A stretch of 10,675 bases of DNA from an uncultured Oscillospiraceae bacterium (GCA_900754605.1 CAAEDK010000078.1:1-10675); one strand, 5' to 3'; counted from the first letter of the stretch, positions 1 to 7,086 are shown. The notes: a model not told the origin generated them from the letters alone. Made by a program: numbers and translations.

Positions 1-2
1 CG

Positions 3-289
3 CTGTACCCGGACAGATGGCAGGAGCACAGCTATGTAGCCCTGTGCGGCACTGGCGGCCAGGCCGTGTGCTGGATGCTGGAGCAGCACCCCAGCCTCCA
101 ATCCGTTGTGCTCTGCCTGTGGATCACGACGAGCCCGGGCAGACGGCGGCCAGGCGCCTCCAGGAAGAGTTGCAGGGAGCAGGATACCACAGCGGTATCC
201 TGCTCCCTGTGCATAAGGACTGGAACGACGACCTGGTGCAAGGGCAGACCATGGCCGGCCTTGTAATGACCATGGGGCAGAGTATGTAG
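3..289 (+). pseudogene. C-terminal part of DUF3991/TOPRIM-type protein, frameshifted
   Basis: This is the 3' end of a gene that starts before the window. Frame 3 from the left edge reads LYPDRWQEHSYVALCGTGGQ and continues to SVVLCL. The homologous reading then resumes in frame 2 as DHDEPGQTAARRLQEELQ, followed by HKDWNDDL and a TAG stop at 287-289. SVVLCL plus DHDEPG is what I recall of the end of the TOPRIM fold in DUF3991/TOPRIM proteins of clostridial conjugative elements, where the DxD-like acidic patch binds metal; HKDWNDDL is the usual tail motif. The two halves join cleanly if the extra bases T and G at 120-121 are removed, so the gene carries a 2-nt insertion or a sequencing error. 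In intact relatives the protein is thought to work in DNA processing for transfer. The frameshift falls inside the TOPRIM motif, so this copy should be inactive if the sequence is right. The family call rests on remembered motifs. Confidence 0.68.
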
Positions 290-427
290 GCCGCAGAGGC
301 GCACCGCCCGCCAGGGGGGTGGTGTGCCCTGCCGCTGGACCGGGGGCCGGTTCATTTTGGCCCGCCCAGAAGGTCACAATGGAAGTAGATTTAAACACAG
401 AGAGCAGACAACGAAGGGATGATTGCA

Positions 428-700
428 GTGAACAACGACACCTGGATGCTGATCCTCCTGCTGGCGGTGGTATTCGGCGCCCTGGTCGCCATCACAACCT
501 TTTCCGGCCGGGGCAGCCTGGACAGCATCAAGAGTAAAACCGTGGGCGACGGGCAGCACGGCACCGCCCGCTGGGCCACGCCGGGGGAAATCAAGAAGAC
601 CTTCCGCTCCGTCCCCTTCCAGACCGCGCTGTGGCGGAAGGGGGAGCGCCTCCCGGGCACACAGGGGCTGGTGTTGGGCTGTACCGGAAAGAAGGGGTAG
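428..700 (+). pseudogene. N-terminal fragment of VirD4/TraG-type coupling protein, ends at premature TAG
   Basis: This is the amino-terminal piece of the coupling protein whose main part lies immediately downstream in the same frame. It has one hydrophobic segment (WMLILLLAVVFGALVAI, about residues 5-21) that would anchor it in the membrane. The conserved stretch GDGQHGTARWAT follows, then PFQTALWRKG and GLVLGC, all typical of the region before the P-loop in clostridial ICE coupling proteins. I prefer GTG at 428 as the start because AAGGG at 414-418 is 9 nt upstream; the ATG at 419 touches that site. The reading ends at TAG 698-700 right after CTGKKG. Beyond it the same frame continues with LTALVDSDD without any shift, so this is a nonsense change, not a natural end. 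If the stop is real the product is a short membrane peptide without ATPase function. Confidence 0.72.
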
Positions 701-712
701 CTCACGGCCCTG

Positions 713-2170
713 GTGGATTCGGACGATGTCCACTGCCTCATGATCGGTGCCTCCGGCGTGGGCAAGACCGCCTTCTTCCTATACCCCAATTTGGAATACG
801 CCTGTGCCAGCGGCATGAGCTTCTTTGCCAGTGACACCAAGGGAGATCTGGCCCGGAACTATGGGGCCATCGCCCGGGACTGCTATGGCTACCAGGTGGC
901 GGTGGTGGATCTTCGGAACCCCACCCGCTCAGATGGCTATAACCTGCTCACCCTGATCAATCACTATATGGACGCGTGCCGGAGAGATCCGGCTGACCTG
1001 GCCGCCCGGGCCAAGTCTGAGAAGTACTCCAAGATCCTGTCCAAGGCCATCATCAACCCGGATGGGGAGAACTTTGCACAAAATCAATATTTTTACGACG
1101 CGGCGGAGGGCGTGCTCACCGCCGTGATTCTGCTGCTAGCGGAGTACCTGCCGCCCAGGGAGATCGACGGAGTGCTGCGAGAGCGGAGGCACATCGTATC
1201 CGTGTTCAAGCTGGTGCAGGAGCTGCTGGCCCCCAGCATTCTGCCCGACAAGAATGAGTTCCAGCTCCTCATGGACCGCTTGCCGGAGGAACACAAGGCC
1301 AAGTGGTTCTCCGGCTCCGCCCTCACCGCCGCCGAGCAGTCTATGGCCTCCGTCATGTCCACCGTCCTCTCCCGGCTGAACACCTTCCTGGACTCGGAGC
1401 TGGAGCAAGTGCTGTGTTTCGACAGCACCATAGACGCCGAGAGCTTTGCCGCAAAGAAATCCTCCATCTTCCAGATACTTCCGGAGGAAGATCAGACCAA
1501 AAACTTCTTGGCTGGGCTAATGATCCAAACCCTGAGTCGGGAGCTTTTCTCTGTGGCGGATGAACACGACGGGAAGCTGCCCTGCCGGGTGGTGTTTTTC
1601 TGTGACGAGCTGGGCACCATGCCTGCCTTCGACATTCTGCCCCTGTTCTCCGCTGGCCGCTCCCGGCGGCTGACTCTAGTGCCCATCATCCAAAGCCTGG
1701 CCCAGCTGGAGAAGAACTACGGCAAGGAGGGGGCGGAGATCCTGGCGGATAACTGCCAGGACACCATCTTCGGCGGCTTTGCCCCCAACAGCCAGACCGC
1801 CGAAGTGCTGTCCAAGGCTCTGGGCAGCCGCACCGTGATGAGCGGCTCCATCTCCAGGGGGAAGAACGACCCCAACCAGAGCCTCCAGATGATCGAGCGG
1901 CCCCTCATGACCCCGGACGAGCTCAAGTCCATCCCCAAGGGGCACTTCATCGTCATGAAAACAGGCACCCACCCCATGCAGGCCCGCCTGCGCCTGTTCC
2001 TGGAGTGGGGGATCACCTTTGGTGCGGCCTACCAGGTACCCCAGCAGGCCGCCCGAAAGGTCTACTACGCCAGCAAGGCAGAATTGACCGATATCATATA
2101 CCGGGCATTTCCTGCGCCTGCCTGCCAGAACAACTACCGCACGCCGAAAAAGGAGGAAACCGTGCCATGA
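713..2170 (+). CDS. VirD4/TraG-family type IV coupling protein, ATPase part
   Basis: This is the main body (485 residues from GTG 713) of a conjugative coupling protein, the hexameric membrane ATPase that brings the relaxase-DNA complex to the type IV secretion channel. The Walker A motif GASGVGKT is at residues 12-19, DTKGD at 41-45, and Walker B VVFFCDE at 293-299, followed by LGTMPAFDILPLFSAGRSR. These match the clostridial ICE coupling proteins closely. Residues from GSRTVMSGS to MTPDELKS are the usual C-terminal part of the family. Reading back through the TAG at 698-700 to GTG 428 gives about 580 codons, normal for the family, so the gene is full length apart from that one stop. Without the N-terminal anchor the shortened form would probably be soluble and transfer-defective. 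The GTG start at 713 has only a distant purine-rich site (AAGGGG at 692-697), so translation of this part may depend on reinitiation. Its stop overlaps the ATG of the next gene (ATGA). Confidence 0.9.
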   Translation: MDSDDVHCLMIGASGVGKTAFFLYPNLEYACASGMSFFASDTKGDLARNYGAIARDCYGYQVAVVDLRNPTRSDGYNLLTLINHYMDACRRDPADLAARAKSEKYSKILSKAIINPDGENFAQNQYFYDAAEGVLTAVILLLAEYLPPREIDGVLRERRHIVSVFKLVQELLAPSILPDKNEFQLLMDRLPEEHKAKWFSGSALTAAEQSMASVMSTVLSRLNTFLDSELEQVLCFDSTIDAESFAAKKSSIFQILPEEDQTKNFLAGLMIQTLSRELFSVADEHDGKLPCRVVFFCDELGTMPAFDILPLFSAGRSRRLTLVPIIQSLAQLEKNYGKEGAEILADNCQDTIFGGFAPNSQTAEVLSKALGSRTVMSGSISRGKNDPNQSLQMIERPLMTPDELKSIPKGHFIVMKTGTHPMQARLRLFLEWGITFGAAYQVPQQAARKVYYASKAELTDIIYRAFPAPACQNNYRTPKKEETVP

Positions 2171-2370
2171 GCTATTTTAGTGAGATCTACGGCGACCCGG
2201 AGCTGAGTGCCAGGGCCAAGCAAGTGCTGGTGTACCTCCACGACCGGGCAAACAAGGATGGCAAGAGCTGGTACGCCATCGCCACCATGGCCAAAGACCT
2301 GAGCATCTCCCGCTCCACCATAAAACGAGCCCTGGCAGAGTTGATCCACCAGGGCCGAGTGGAGAAATAG
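2167..2370 (+). CDS. Small winged-helix (HTH) protein, probably truncated by TAG
   Basis: This is a 67-residue protein beginning MSYFSEIYGDPELS, with an HTH core AIATMAKDLSISRSTIKRAL. It resembles the short helix-turn-helix proteins that follow the coupling gene in many clostridial conjugative elements, where they are presumed DNA-binding regulators. The ATG at 2167 overlaps the coupling protein stop and has GGAGG at 2152-2156, 10 nt upstream, so the two genes are translationally linked. The frame stops at TAG 2368-2370 after RVEK, but the next codons read ARFRENRGCTSN, which is the beta-wing continuation I expect in full-length relatives. Reading through would extend the protein to TAA 2437-2439 (90 codons plus the stop). 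The recognition helix is retained and the wing is lost. Homology beyond CTSN becomes unclear, which may mark the junction with the agr island. Confidence 0.72.
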   Translation: MSYFSEIYGDPELSARAKQVLVYLHDRANKDGKSWYAIATMAKDLSISRSTIKRALAELIHQGRVEK

Positions 2371-2439
2371 GCAAGATTCCGGGAGAACAGAGGGTGTACT
2401 TCGAACTGTTATCAAATAAAGCAATTGATGCGCATCTAA
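2371..2439 (+). pseudogene. In-frame remnant of the small HTH protein after the TAG
   Basis: Codons after the TAG at 2368-2370 continue in the same frame as ARFRENRGCTSN and then CYQIKQL before TAA 2437-2439. The first dozen residues fit the wing of the preceding winged-helix domain, so this is the lost 3' end of that gene and not an independent one. The last residues no longer look like the family, so the original end may have been replaced when foreign DNA joined here. Confidence 0.55.
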
Positions 2440-2514
2440 TGTGATAACTCAGTCAGTTAAGATATAAAGTGTTGTGGGGAGAATTTTTGCGTTTTATGAA
2501 ATAGCCCATAGTAT

Positions 2515-3792
2515 TCATGAAGGATTTAGATTGAGATAAAGTGTTATACGAAACATACCGCCTTCCTGCTTTATATCGAGCGTACCCCCGTATTTGTCTA
2601 CAACCGACTGGACATTTTGTATTCCATATCCATGGAAAGAATGGCCGGAGTGTAGACGATGTTTACCGCCCTCAATATACGGGTTGGACATCTCATAGAG
2701 AAGAAGATTGTTATGGACTGAGATCTCTAATGAGATTTTCCTATGTTGGGCTGGAAGGGCTAGACATGCCTCTAAAGCGTTTTCAAAAGTGTTTCCAATA
2801 ATAATGCTAAGGTCGAGTATATTGATGTTTAGAGTTTGGGGTACCCAGACAGATAAATCTAATGGTACAGTCAAATCATTAGCTTGCTGGGCATAGTGTT
2901 GCAGAATTGCGCCGACTTCCGGGTTCCCGACATCAACAACACTTCCGATTTTGCTGAGAGAGTCCTGTGCATCAAGGAACACCTGTTCCACAGACGATTT
3001 ATCCCCGCTTACCGACACAGCTTTCATGGCAGTTAGGTATTTGCTCATATCGTGCCACATGGCGCGGGTTTGCTCCTGCTCTTTCCAAAGGCTGTCGTAA
3101 TAGCTTAACTGTAGTTCAAGCTGTTGCTGTCGGAGATCGGCATTGTGCCGCTCTTCCTGCCGTGCTTTGACCACCTCTGCATAGACAATGATTATAATAT
3201 TGAGATAGAGGATGCCTATTAAAATAATCGTCGATTCCACAGAGAGTTTTCGTCCTCCATTTTGCGTAAGGCGCAGAATTTCATCGCAGAAATAGACGCT
3301 GAATATCTGACACGCAAGAAGAGGCAACAAGCTTTTCAGCTTCAGTAAAGAGTGCTCCCTGTGCATGAGTGGAACGGCGATTATGACCAACGCTAATTGG
3401 CACACTTTCGCTATGAGAATATAAATAGCCCGTTCATACCCCGGGGACATAACGTCCAGATACTCCCACCCCATAATTGCAAGCAGCTTTAAGCAAAGGA
3501 GCTCCGTAATCAAGGCCAACGCACAAAATACGGTAGCAACATAAACTGCATTAAGTGGTGCAGAGCGATAACAGACTTTACACAGCACAAGAATACCGAG
3601 CCAAGTGTAAATAGTTCGGACAATCGGCATAACAGGAACCACGTTCAAGGCCATGAGTCCTATTCCAAATATAATATAGGCAACCCACACTATCGCAGAT
3701 GAACGTGAGTTCCGGGAAAGTAGCTTTTGCAGATAGAAAAAGATGAGGAATACTCCAAAAACAATGGTAGAAAGATGATAGATGAAATACAT
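2515..3792 (-). CDS. agrC: AgrC-like GHKL sensor histidine kinase
   Basis: This 425-residue membrane sensor kinase is the likely receptor for the cyclic peptide made by the divergent agrBD pair. Residues 1 to about 205 contain six or seven hydrophobic segments (for example 9-21, 33-50, 84-106, 122-141, 153-168, 188-205), as in AgrC sensors. A charged, probably coiled-coil linker follows at about 206-242 (ARQEERHNADLRQQQLELQL). The phospho-acceptor is H247 in MWHDMSKYL, the non-canonical H-box of the AgrC/GHKL class. The N-box is GNTFENALEA (333-342) and the G-box HGYGIQNVQSVV (387-398), forming a HATPase_c_5-type domain with no usual D-box. AGAAGGTGA at the end of the response regulator gene acts as its ribosome binding site, and only 4 bp separate the genes, so the two are co-translated. 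It runs toward the truncated HTH gene, ending about 75 bp from it. Ligand specificity cannot be read from the sequence. Confidence 0.92.
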   Translation of the reverse strand: MYFIYHLSTIVFGVFLIFFYLQKLLSRNSRSSAIVWVAYIIFGIGLMALNVVPVMPIVRTIYTWLGILVLCKVCYRSAPLNAVYVATVFCALALITELLCLKLLAIMGWEYLDVMSPGYERAIYILIAKVCQLALVIIAVPLMHREHSLLKLKSLLPLLACQIFSVYFCDEILRLTQNGGRKLSVESTIILIGILYLNIIIIVYAEVVKARQEERHNADLRQQQLELQLSYYDSLWKEQEQTRAMWHDMSKYLTAMKAVSVSGDKSSVEQVFLDAQDSLSKIGSVVDVGNPEVGAILQHYAQQANDLTVPLDLSVWVPQTLNINILDLSIIIGNTFENALEACLALPAQHRKISLEISVHNNLLLYEMSNPYIEGGKHRLHSGHSFHGYGIQNVQSVVDKYGGTLDIKQEGGMFRITLYLNLNPS

Positions 3793-3796
3793 ACAA

Positions 3797-4477
3797 TCAC
3801 CTTCTCAAAAAGTGAAACAGGGCTTCATCAAATAATTTCTTCCGATTTCTGCTGATGGGGATCTCTGTTCCGTCTGTTAAAAGAAGGTTGGCCTTTTGAA
3901 TACGGTCTACAAAATCGAGGTTCACCAGGAAGCTGTTGTGGGGCCGTGCAAAGCCATTGCCCCACAAAGTCCCCTCAAATTCCTTGAGCGGAGTCCGCAC
4001 CTGGTACTGTTCTTTGCTGGTATGGATTATCGTTTTATAGCTAAAGACCTCAATGTACGTAATGTCTCTGATCCTTACGAGAATTGGCCCGCGTTCCCCG
4101 GCCACAGGGATGCTTTTTGGGGAGCACTTAGCCACTGCGGCAGATACTGCCCGCACAAAGTCCGGGTATTCGACCGGCTTTTTCAAATACCGAAAGGCAA
4201 CCTCATAGCCCCGGATTATGTAGGCCCCACTCTGTGTAATGAAAATGATCAACGGAATATCGGGCAACTTGTTGAGTTCCTCAGCCGCCTGGTAGCCGTT
4301 CATACCCTCCATTTCTATATCCAGAAGTACGATATCGAAATAGTCCCGCCGAAAAGCCGCAAGCAGCTCCTCCGATGAGGCAAACCCCTTCCAGTTCGCT
4401 TGAGCGTTGTAGCGTAGCAAATAGTCCCGGATCTGCCGCAGTTCATTAGGGTTGTCGTCGCACAACGCGAATTTCAT
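3797..4477 (-). CDS. agrA: AgrA-like LytTR-family response regulator
   Basis: This 226-residue response regulator is the partner of the adjacent kinase. The receiver domain covers about residues 1-120, with the acidic pair D7/D8, phospho-acceptor D53 in VLLDIEMEGMNG, switch residue T81 and K100-P101 in RYLKKPV. The LytTR DNA-binding domain covers about 130-226, with ITYIEVFSYKTIIHT, the GFARPHNSFLVNLDFV motif (R-x-H-x-S-x-L-V-N) and the C-terminal ISRNRKKLF. LytTR proteins bind direct repeats about 21-22 bp apart near their target promoters. The start at 4477 has a strong site, GAGGGAGAG, just upstream. It lies 18 bp behind the XRE gene and 4 bp before the kinase. By analogy with staphylococcal AgrA it should activate agrBD and its own operon once phosphorylated, but no convincing pair of LytTR repeats was found by eye. 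Confidence 0.92.
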   Translation of the reverse strand: MKFALCDDNPNELRQIRDYLLRYNAQANWKGFASSEELLAAFRRDYFDIVLLDIEMEGMNGYQAAEELNKLPDIPLIIFITQSGAYIIRGYEVAFRYLKKPVEYPDFVRAVSAAVAKCSPKSIPVAGERGPILVRIRDITYIEVFSYKTIIHTSKEQYQVRTPLKEFEGTLWGNGFARPHNSFLVNLDFVDRIQKANLLLTDGTEIPISRNRKKLFDEALFHFLRR

Positions 4478-4495
4478 TTCTCTCCCTCAACTTGG

Positions 4496-4813
4496 TCATG
4501 AGTGCTTTTTGTGGAAAGCTGTACGGATACTGTCCTGAATAAATTTCTGTACAGGCTCGTCCAGTTCAGAGAGCATATTTTCCAGCTCGCTAAATTGATA
4601 TTGATCTTGCTTCTCGTCATAGAAAATCTGATTTGCGTCCAGTGAAAGCACATTGACCAGCCGCTTTAGCGTGGGGATGCTCGCCATGGACAGGCCTCGC
4701 TCCAACTGCCCGATATAGCCGGCCGATTTCCCAATCAATTCCGCAAGCTGCTCCTGTGTCAATCCGTGCTCTTCCCGTTTCATACGAATTAAGTCGCCAA
4801 TCTGCATAGCCAT
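4496..4813 (-). CDS. XRE-family HTH transcriptional regulator
   Basis: This 105-residue regulator has an N-terminal Cro/CI-type helix-turn-helix: IGDLIRMKREEHGLTQEQLA, then ELIGKSAGYIGQLERG (about residues 5-41). A short C-terminal helical tail (ELENMLSELDEPVQKFIQDS) may mediate dimerisation. A longer reading starting at 4870 exists, but its extra N-terminus is hydrophobic and unlike the family. ATG 4813 has GAGGG 8 nt upstream, and ATG 4807 is also possible. It is the first gene of the minus-strand arm, 18 bp before the LytTR regulator. Classic staphylococcal agr has no such protein. I infer that it adjusts expression of one or both diverging arms, perhaps by binding the small inverted repeat at 4886-4898. 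Whether it represses or activates cannot be told. Confidence 0.88.
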   Translation of the reverse strand: MAMQIGDLIRMKREEHGLTQEQLAELIGKSAGYIGQLERGLSMASIPTLKRLVNVLSLDANQIFYDEKQDQYQFSELENMLSELDEPVQKFIQDSIRTAFHKKHS

Positions 4814-5014
4814 CACCAATGCCCTCAGCTGTAGTGTTGCTATTATTATTACATAGCAAATCGTTGGCATACAGATAGTGATACAATGATTTTATCATAG
4901 TTATACAAAAGAAACAACCAGATACTGCACAGAAACGACAGGTTACAGCAAATCTATTGTGCATTTTATACAAGAAGTTAATATATACTTATCAGTAAAA
5001 AGAAGGAATGAACA
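4814..5014. promoter_or_regulatory. Divergent control region between the two agr arms
   Basis: This AT-rich 201-bp gap separates the diverging XRE-agrA-agrC and agrBD arms and must hold both promoters. On the minus strand TATGAT (read at about 4899-4894) is a fair -10 element. On the plus strand TATATA/TATACT around 4982-4990 sits about 30 bp before agrB, but its -35 match is poor. The octamer TTATACAA occurs twice in direct orientation (4901-4908 and 4966-4974 region). GTTA half-site-like cores occur at 4900, 4942 and 4977, but they do not give a clean LytTR pair at 21-22 bp. The position is certain; the individual elements are guesses. Confidence 0.6.
4886..4898. promoter_or_regulatory. Candidate operator: inverted repeat ATGAT-TTT-ATCAT
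   Basis: This is a perfect 5-bp inverted repeat around a 3-bp centre. On the minus strand it overlaps the best -10-like hexamer for the XRE gene. A site of this size and place would suit autoregulation by an XRE dimer, but so short a palindrome can occur by chance in AT-rich DNA. Confidence 0.3.
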
Positions 5015-5605
5015 ATGATCAAAAAGGCGGCAGCCGGATATGTCGGTTGGTTGTGTGCCAATGGGATTGTAGCGCCGGAAAAGAACAAAATATACGCCTA
5101 CGGGATGGAGCTGGTTCTATCTGGCTTGGTCAATGTCCTGTCTGTCCTGCTGATTTCAATTCTGATCTTCCATCCGGCTGACGGCTTGCTCTTTCTTGTG
5201 GCCTTCATCCCCCTGCGGACAACAGCGGGCGGATACCACGCAAATTCCCACCTGTCCTGCAATATAGTTTTCCTCAGCACGTTTGTTGCGTTGGAGTGCC
5301 TGGGACATTTGCTTCTGAAATACGGTTCCGTCATTCTCTATCTAGCTATAGCAGTCATTTCACTTGTAACACTGCTGATCCTATCCCCTAGCGAGGCAAA
5401 AAACAAGCCGCTGACCCCGGAGCAACGACGGCGCAATCGCCGCAGAAGCCTCATTTTAGGCGGGCTGAACCTGGCAATCGGGATCTTCCTTATCTGGGGC
5501 CTTCAAGCGCCGGCCCCATGGTGCACAAGCTATTACTTAGGAGTCATCGCAGCATCAATTTCGATGTGGGCGGCTCAAATAAAAGAAAGGATGTGTGTGC
5601 AATGA
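5015..5605 (+). CDS. agrB: AgrB, membrane peptidase/cyclase for the autoinducing peptide
   Basis: This 196-residue integral membrane cysteine endopeptidase removes the C-terminal tail of AgrD and forms the thiolactone ring. The catalytic pair is visible as H75 and C82 in RTTAGGYHANSHLSC, with the exact seven-residue spacing of staphylococcal AgrB (H77/C84). Four to six hydrophobic segments are apparent (about 33-53, 57-67, 83-101, 104-123, 146-163, 171-189). A basic loop, PEQRRRNRRRS (about 135-145), separates the last pair. The length is normal for the family. ATG 5015 has AGAAGG 8 nt upstream. The stop TGA at 5603-5605 overlaps the agrD start, so the enzyme and its substrate are translationally coupled. 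It is first gene of the plus-strand arm and diverges from the sensor and regulator genes. No lesion is seen in it. Confidence 0.95.
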   Translation: MIKKAAAGYVGWLCANGIVAPEKNKIYAYGMELVLSGLVNVLSVLLISILIFHPADGLLFLVAFIPLRTTAGGYHANSHLSCNIVFLSTFVALECLGHLLLKYGSVILYLAIAVISLVTLLILSPSEAKNKPLTPEQRRRNRRRSLILGGLNLAIGIFLIWGLQAPAPWCTSYYLGVIAASISMWAAQIKERMCVQ

Positions 5606-5739
5606 AAGTGATGGTTGAACGTATTTTACTGTGGTTTGGCGGGGCAATGGCCGTGCTAGCGAGATATACAGCCACTGCGTCGGTAAGCTCCACCTGCTTC
5701 TACACGGCCTATCAGCCGGATGTACCAGATGAGCTTTGA
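5602..5739 (+). CDS. agrD: AgrD, autoinducing peptide precursor (45 aa)
   Basis: This short precursor follows the three-part AgrD plan. Residues 1 to about 24 (MKVMVERILLWFGGAMAVLA...) form an amphipathic, membrane-associating leader. Residues about 28-36 (VSSTCFYTA) hold the signal. The charged tail YQPDVPDEL aligns position by position with the AgrD tails HQPEEPKSL (Clostridium perfringens) and DEVEVPKEL (Staphylococcus aureus). That alignment puts AgrB cleavage after A36 and gives a five-residue thiolactone ring C32-F-Y-T-A36. An N-terminal tail of one to four residues (T, ST, SST or VSST) remains after leader removal. The exact N-terminus is a guess. ATG 5602 overlaps the agrB stop (ATGA). 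The same frame is open further upstream into agrB, but a start there would give an N-terminus unlike any AgrD. Confidence 0.9.
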   Translation: MKVMVERILLWFGGAMAVLARYTATASVSSTCFYTAYQPDVPDEL

Positions 5740-5793
5740 GATGAAAATGTAGTTCAATTGCAAAACAAAATTTAGCAGAAAAGGGGTGCACAG

Positions 5794-7086
5794 ATGAACT
5801 GGAACTGGAAAAAAATGATATCTATTGTGCTGGTAGTAACTGTATGTACCACAGGGAGTGCAATCGCTCAAGCTGTTGAATGTGATGTGCCGCAATATAC
5901 TTTTTCAGATGAAAACATCGAGATTGTAGACCCTGCTCTGTTTTATGACCTCTTCACACAGGAGAATGATATCAATGCCATTCAAGATGATACTCTAGAT
6001 GCTTCATATAAATATACATTTGCTCCTTGGGAGGATAATGCTGACAAAAGCGATGTTTCTGTGGATTTTGTAGTCGTAGTAAACGGAGTACCGGCATACG
6101 GTTCGGCTACTGGTGTGGTTGATGCATATGATATCAACGCTGGCAGTATCCTTTGGGCTGGGCCTCTTAATGGAAGTATTGATATTAATGGGTACAAGTA
6201 TCCTCTTATTTTGGGATTCACCAAGATGGAGCCGAGTCAGGAAGTCTGTCTTTCGATAACGATCCAATCCTTTGATAATCATCCCAATATGGAACCAGTT
6301 TATTTTTCAATTGGTACGCCCTTGATAACAGACGGTGTTGAGGAATATATCAGAAATAGACAAGTAGCAGTAGGCGCAGATGATATCAGTGGTGTTGTAT
6401 CTGATGATGCTTTTAAGGCAAATGACTTTTATCAGATAGGAAGCGATTTCGGTAATTTCAATGGTGGCCTAGGAGGAACATCTGGAATAGGCCAAGAAAG
6501 CTTTGTATATGGCAATGCTACAACTGGAACAGTCATGGTAACTCTGCGTACACATGGAGATCGGATTGATAAGGCCTTTTCAGGAGCCGGGGTTAGCAAC
6601 TCTTTTGTTAGTCGTCTTATGATTAAGTTAAATCGTCAAGACTATACAGATGATAGCTATTCATGGATTGTAGGAATTGAACAGTACGATTTTCCGAGTT
6701 CTTCTTTTGGAAAATCTGGGGAATTGTTAATGCCCCTATTTAATGAGATACTTGGCGTGATGGGAGTTCCTTCAAATGTGATTAGCAGTGCACTCTCTGG
6801 GCTAACAGGAGTTGTAACTAAAGAAAATGCAAGTACAGATGCGTACTATGTTTCTTGTGAATTCTCTCTCCTTGAAGAAGCACGCTTTGATAAGATAGAG
6901 ACTGGCCTTCCAATAGTGTTCCAACTCGACCATAATAGCAATTATACAGGATATAGTGATTATGCTTCTTCCACTGAAATTATGTATCGTACTTATTTTA
7001 AGCCCCATAGTGCAAACAAAGGTACATACTACTATACCAGTTGTGAAGATACCTTTATTCCTTTCCAAATCACACTTCCAGAATGA
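5794..7086 (+). CDS. Secreted protein of unknown family, behind agrBD
   Basis: I do not recognise this 430-residue protein. It begins with a clear Sec signal peptide: basic residues KK at 6-7, a hydrophobic core ISIVLVVTV, and a likely cleavage after AIA (25) or AQA (27). The mature part is acidic, beta-rich in appearance and lacks membrane segments, an LPxTG sorting signal, choline- or SLH-type repeats and any recognisable protease or hydrolase motif. A glycine-rich loop, GGLGGTSGIG, lies near residues 223-232, and a VVVVNGVPAYGSATGVV stretch near 93-109. AAGGGG at 5781-5786 is a good ribosome site. It starts 54 bp after agrD with no terminator between, so it is probably co-transcribed, and its stop overlaps the next ATG. 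Codon use is more AT-rich than in the ICE backbone, suggesting separate origin. I infer an agr-controlled exported effector; adhesin, bacteriocin-like toxin or surface protein are all open. Confidence 0.85.
   Translation: MNWNWKKMISIVLVVTVCTTGSAIAQAVECDVPQYTFSDENIEIVDPALFYDLFTQENDINAIQDDTLDASYKYTFAPWEDNADKSDVSVDFVVVVNGVPAYGSATGVVDAYDINAGSILWAGPLNGSIDINGYKYPLILGFTKMEPSQEVCLSITIQSFDNHPNMEPVYFSIGTPLITDGVEEYIRNRQVAVGADDISGVVSDDAFKANDFYQIGSDFGNFNGGLGGTSGIGQESFVYGNATTGTVMVTLRTHGDRIDKAFSGAGVSNSFVSRLMIKLNRQDYTDDSYSWIVGIEQYDFPSSSFGKSGELLMPLFNEILGVMGVPSNVISSALSGLTGVVTKENASTDAYYVSCEFSLLEEARFDKIETGLPIVFQLDHNSNYTGYSDYASSTEIMYRTYFKPHSANKGTYYYTSCEDTFIPFQITLPE

Noticed and set aside
374..840. Open frames of 119 and 149 codons on the minus strand opposite the coupling protein
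   Set aside because: They lie antisense to a well-supported conserved gene, have no ribosome sites, and their composition reflects GC-rich codon bias on the other strand.
3896..4378. Plus-strand frame of 160 codons opposite agrA
   Set aside because: It is antisense to the LytTR regulator, whose receiver and DNA-binding motifs are unambiguous.
4814..4870. Longer start for the XRE regulator
   Set aside because: The extension is hydrophobic, lies in the AT-rich control region and precedes a better-placed ribosome site at ATG 4813.
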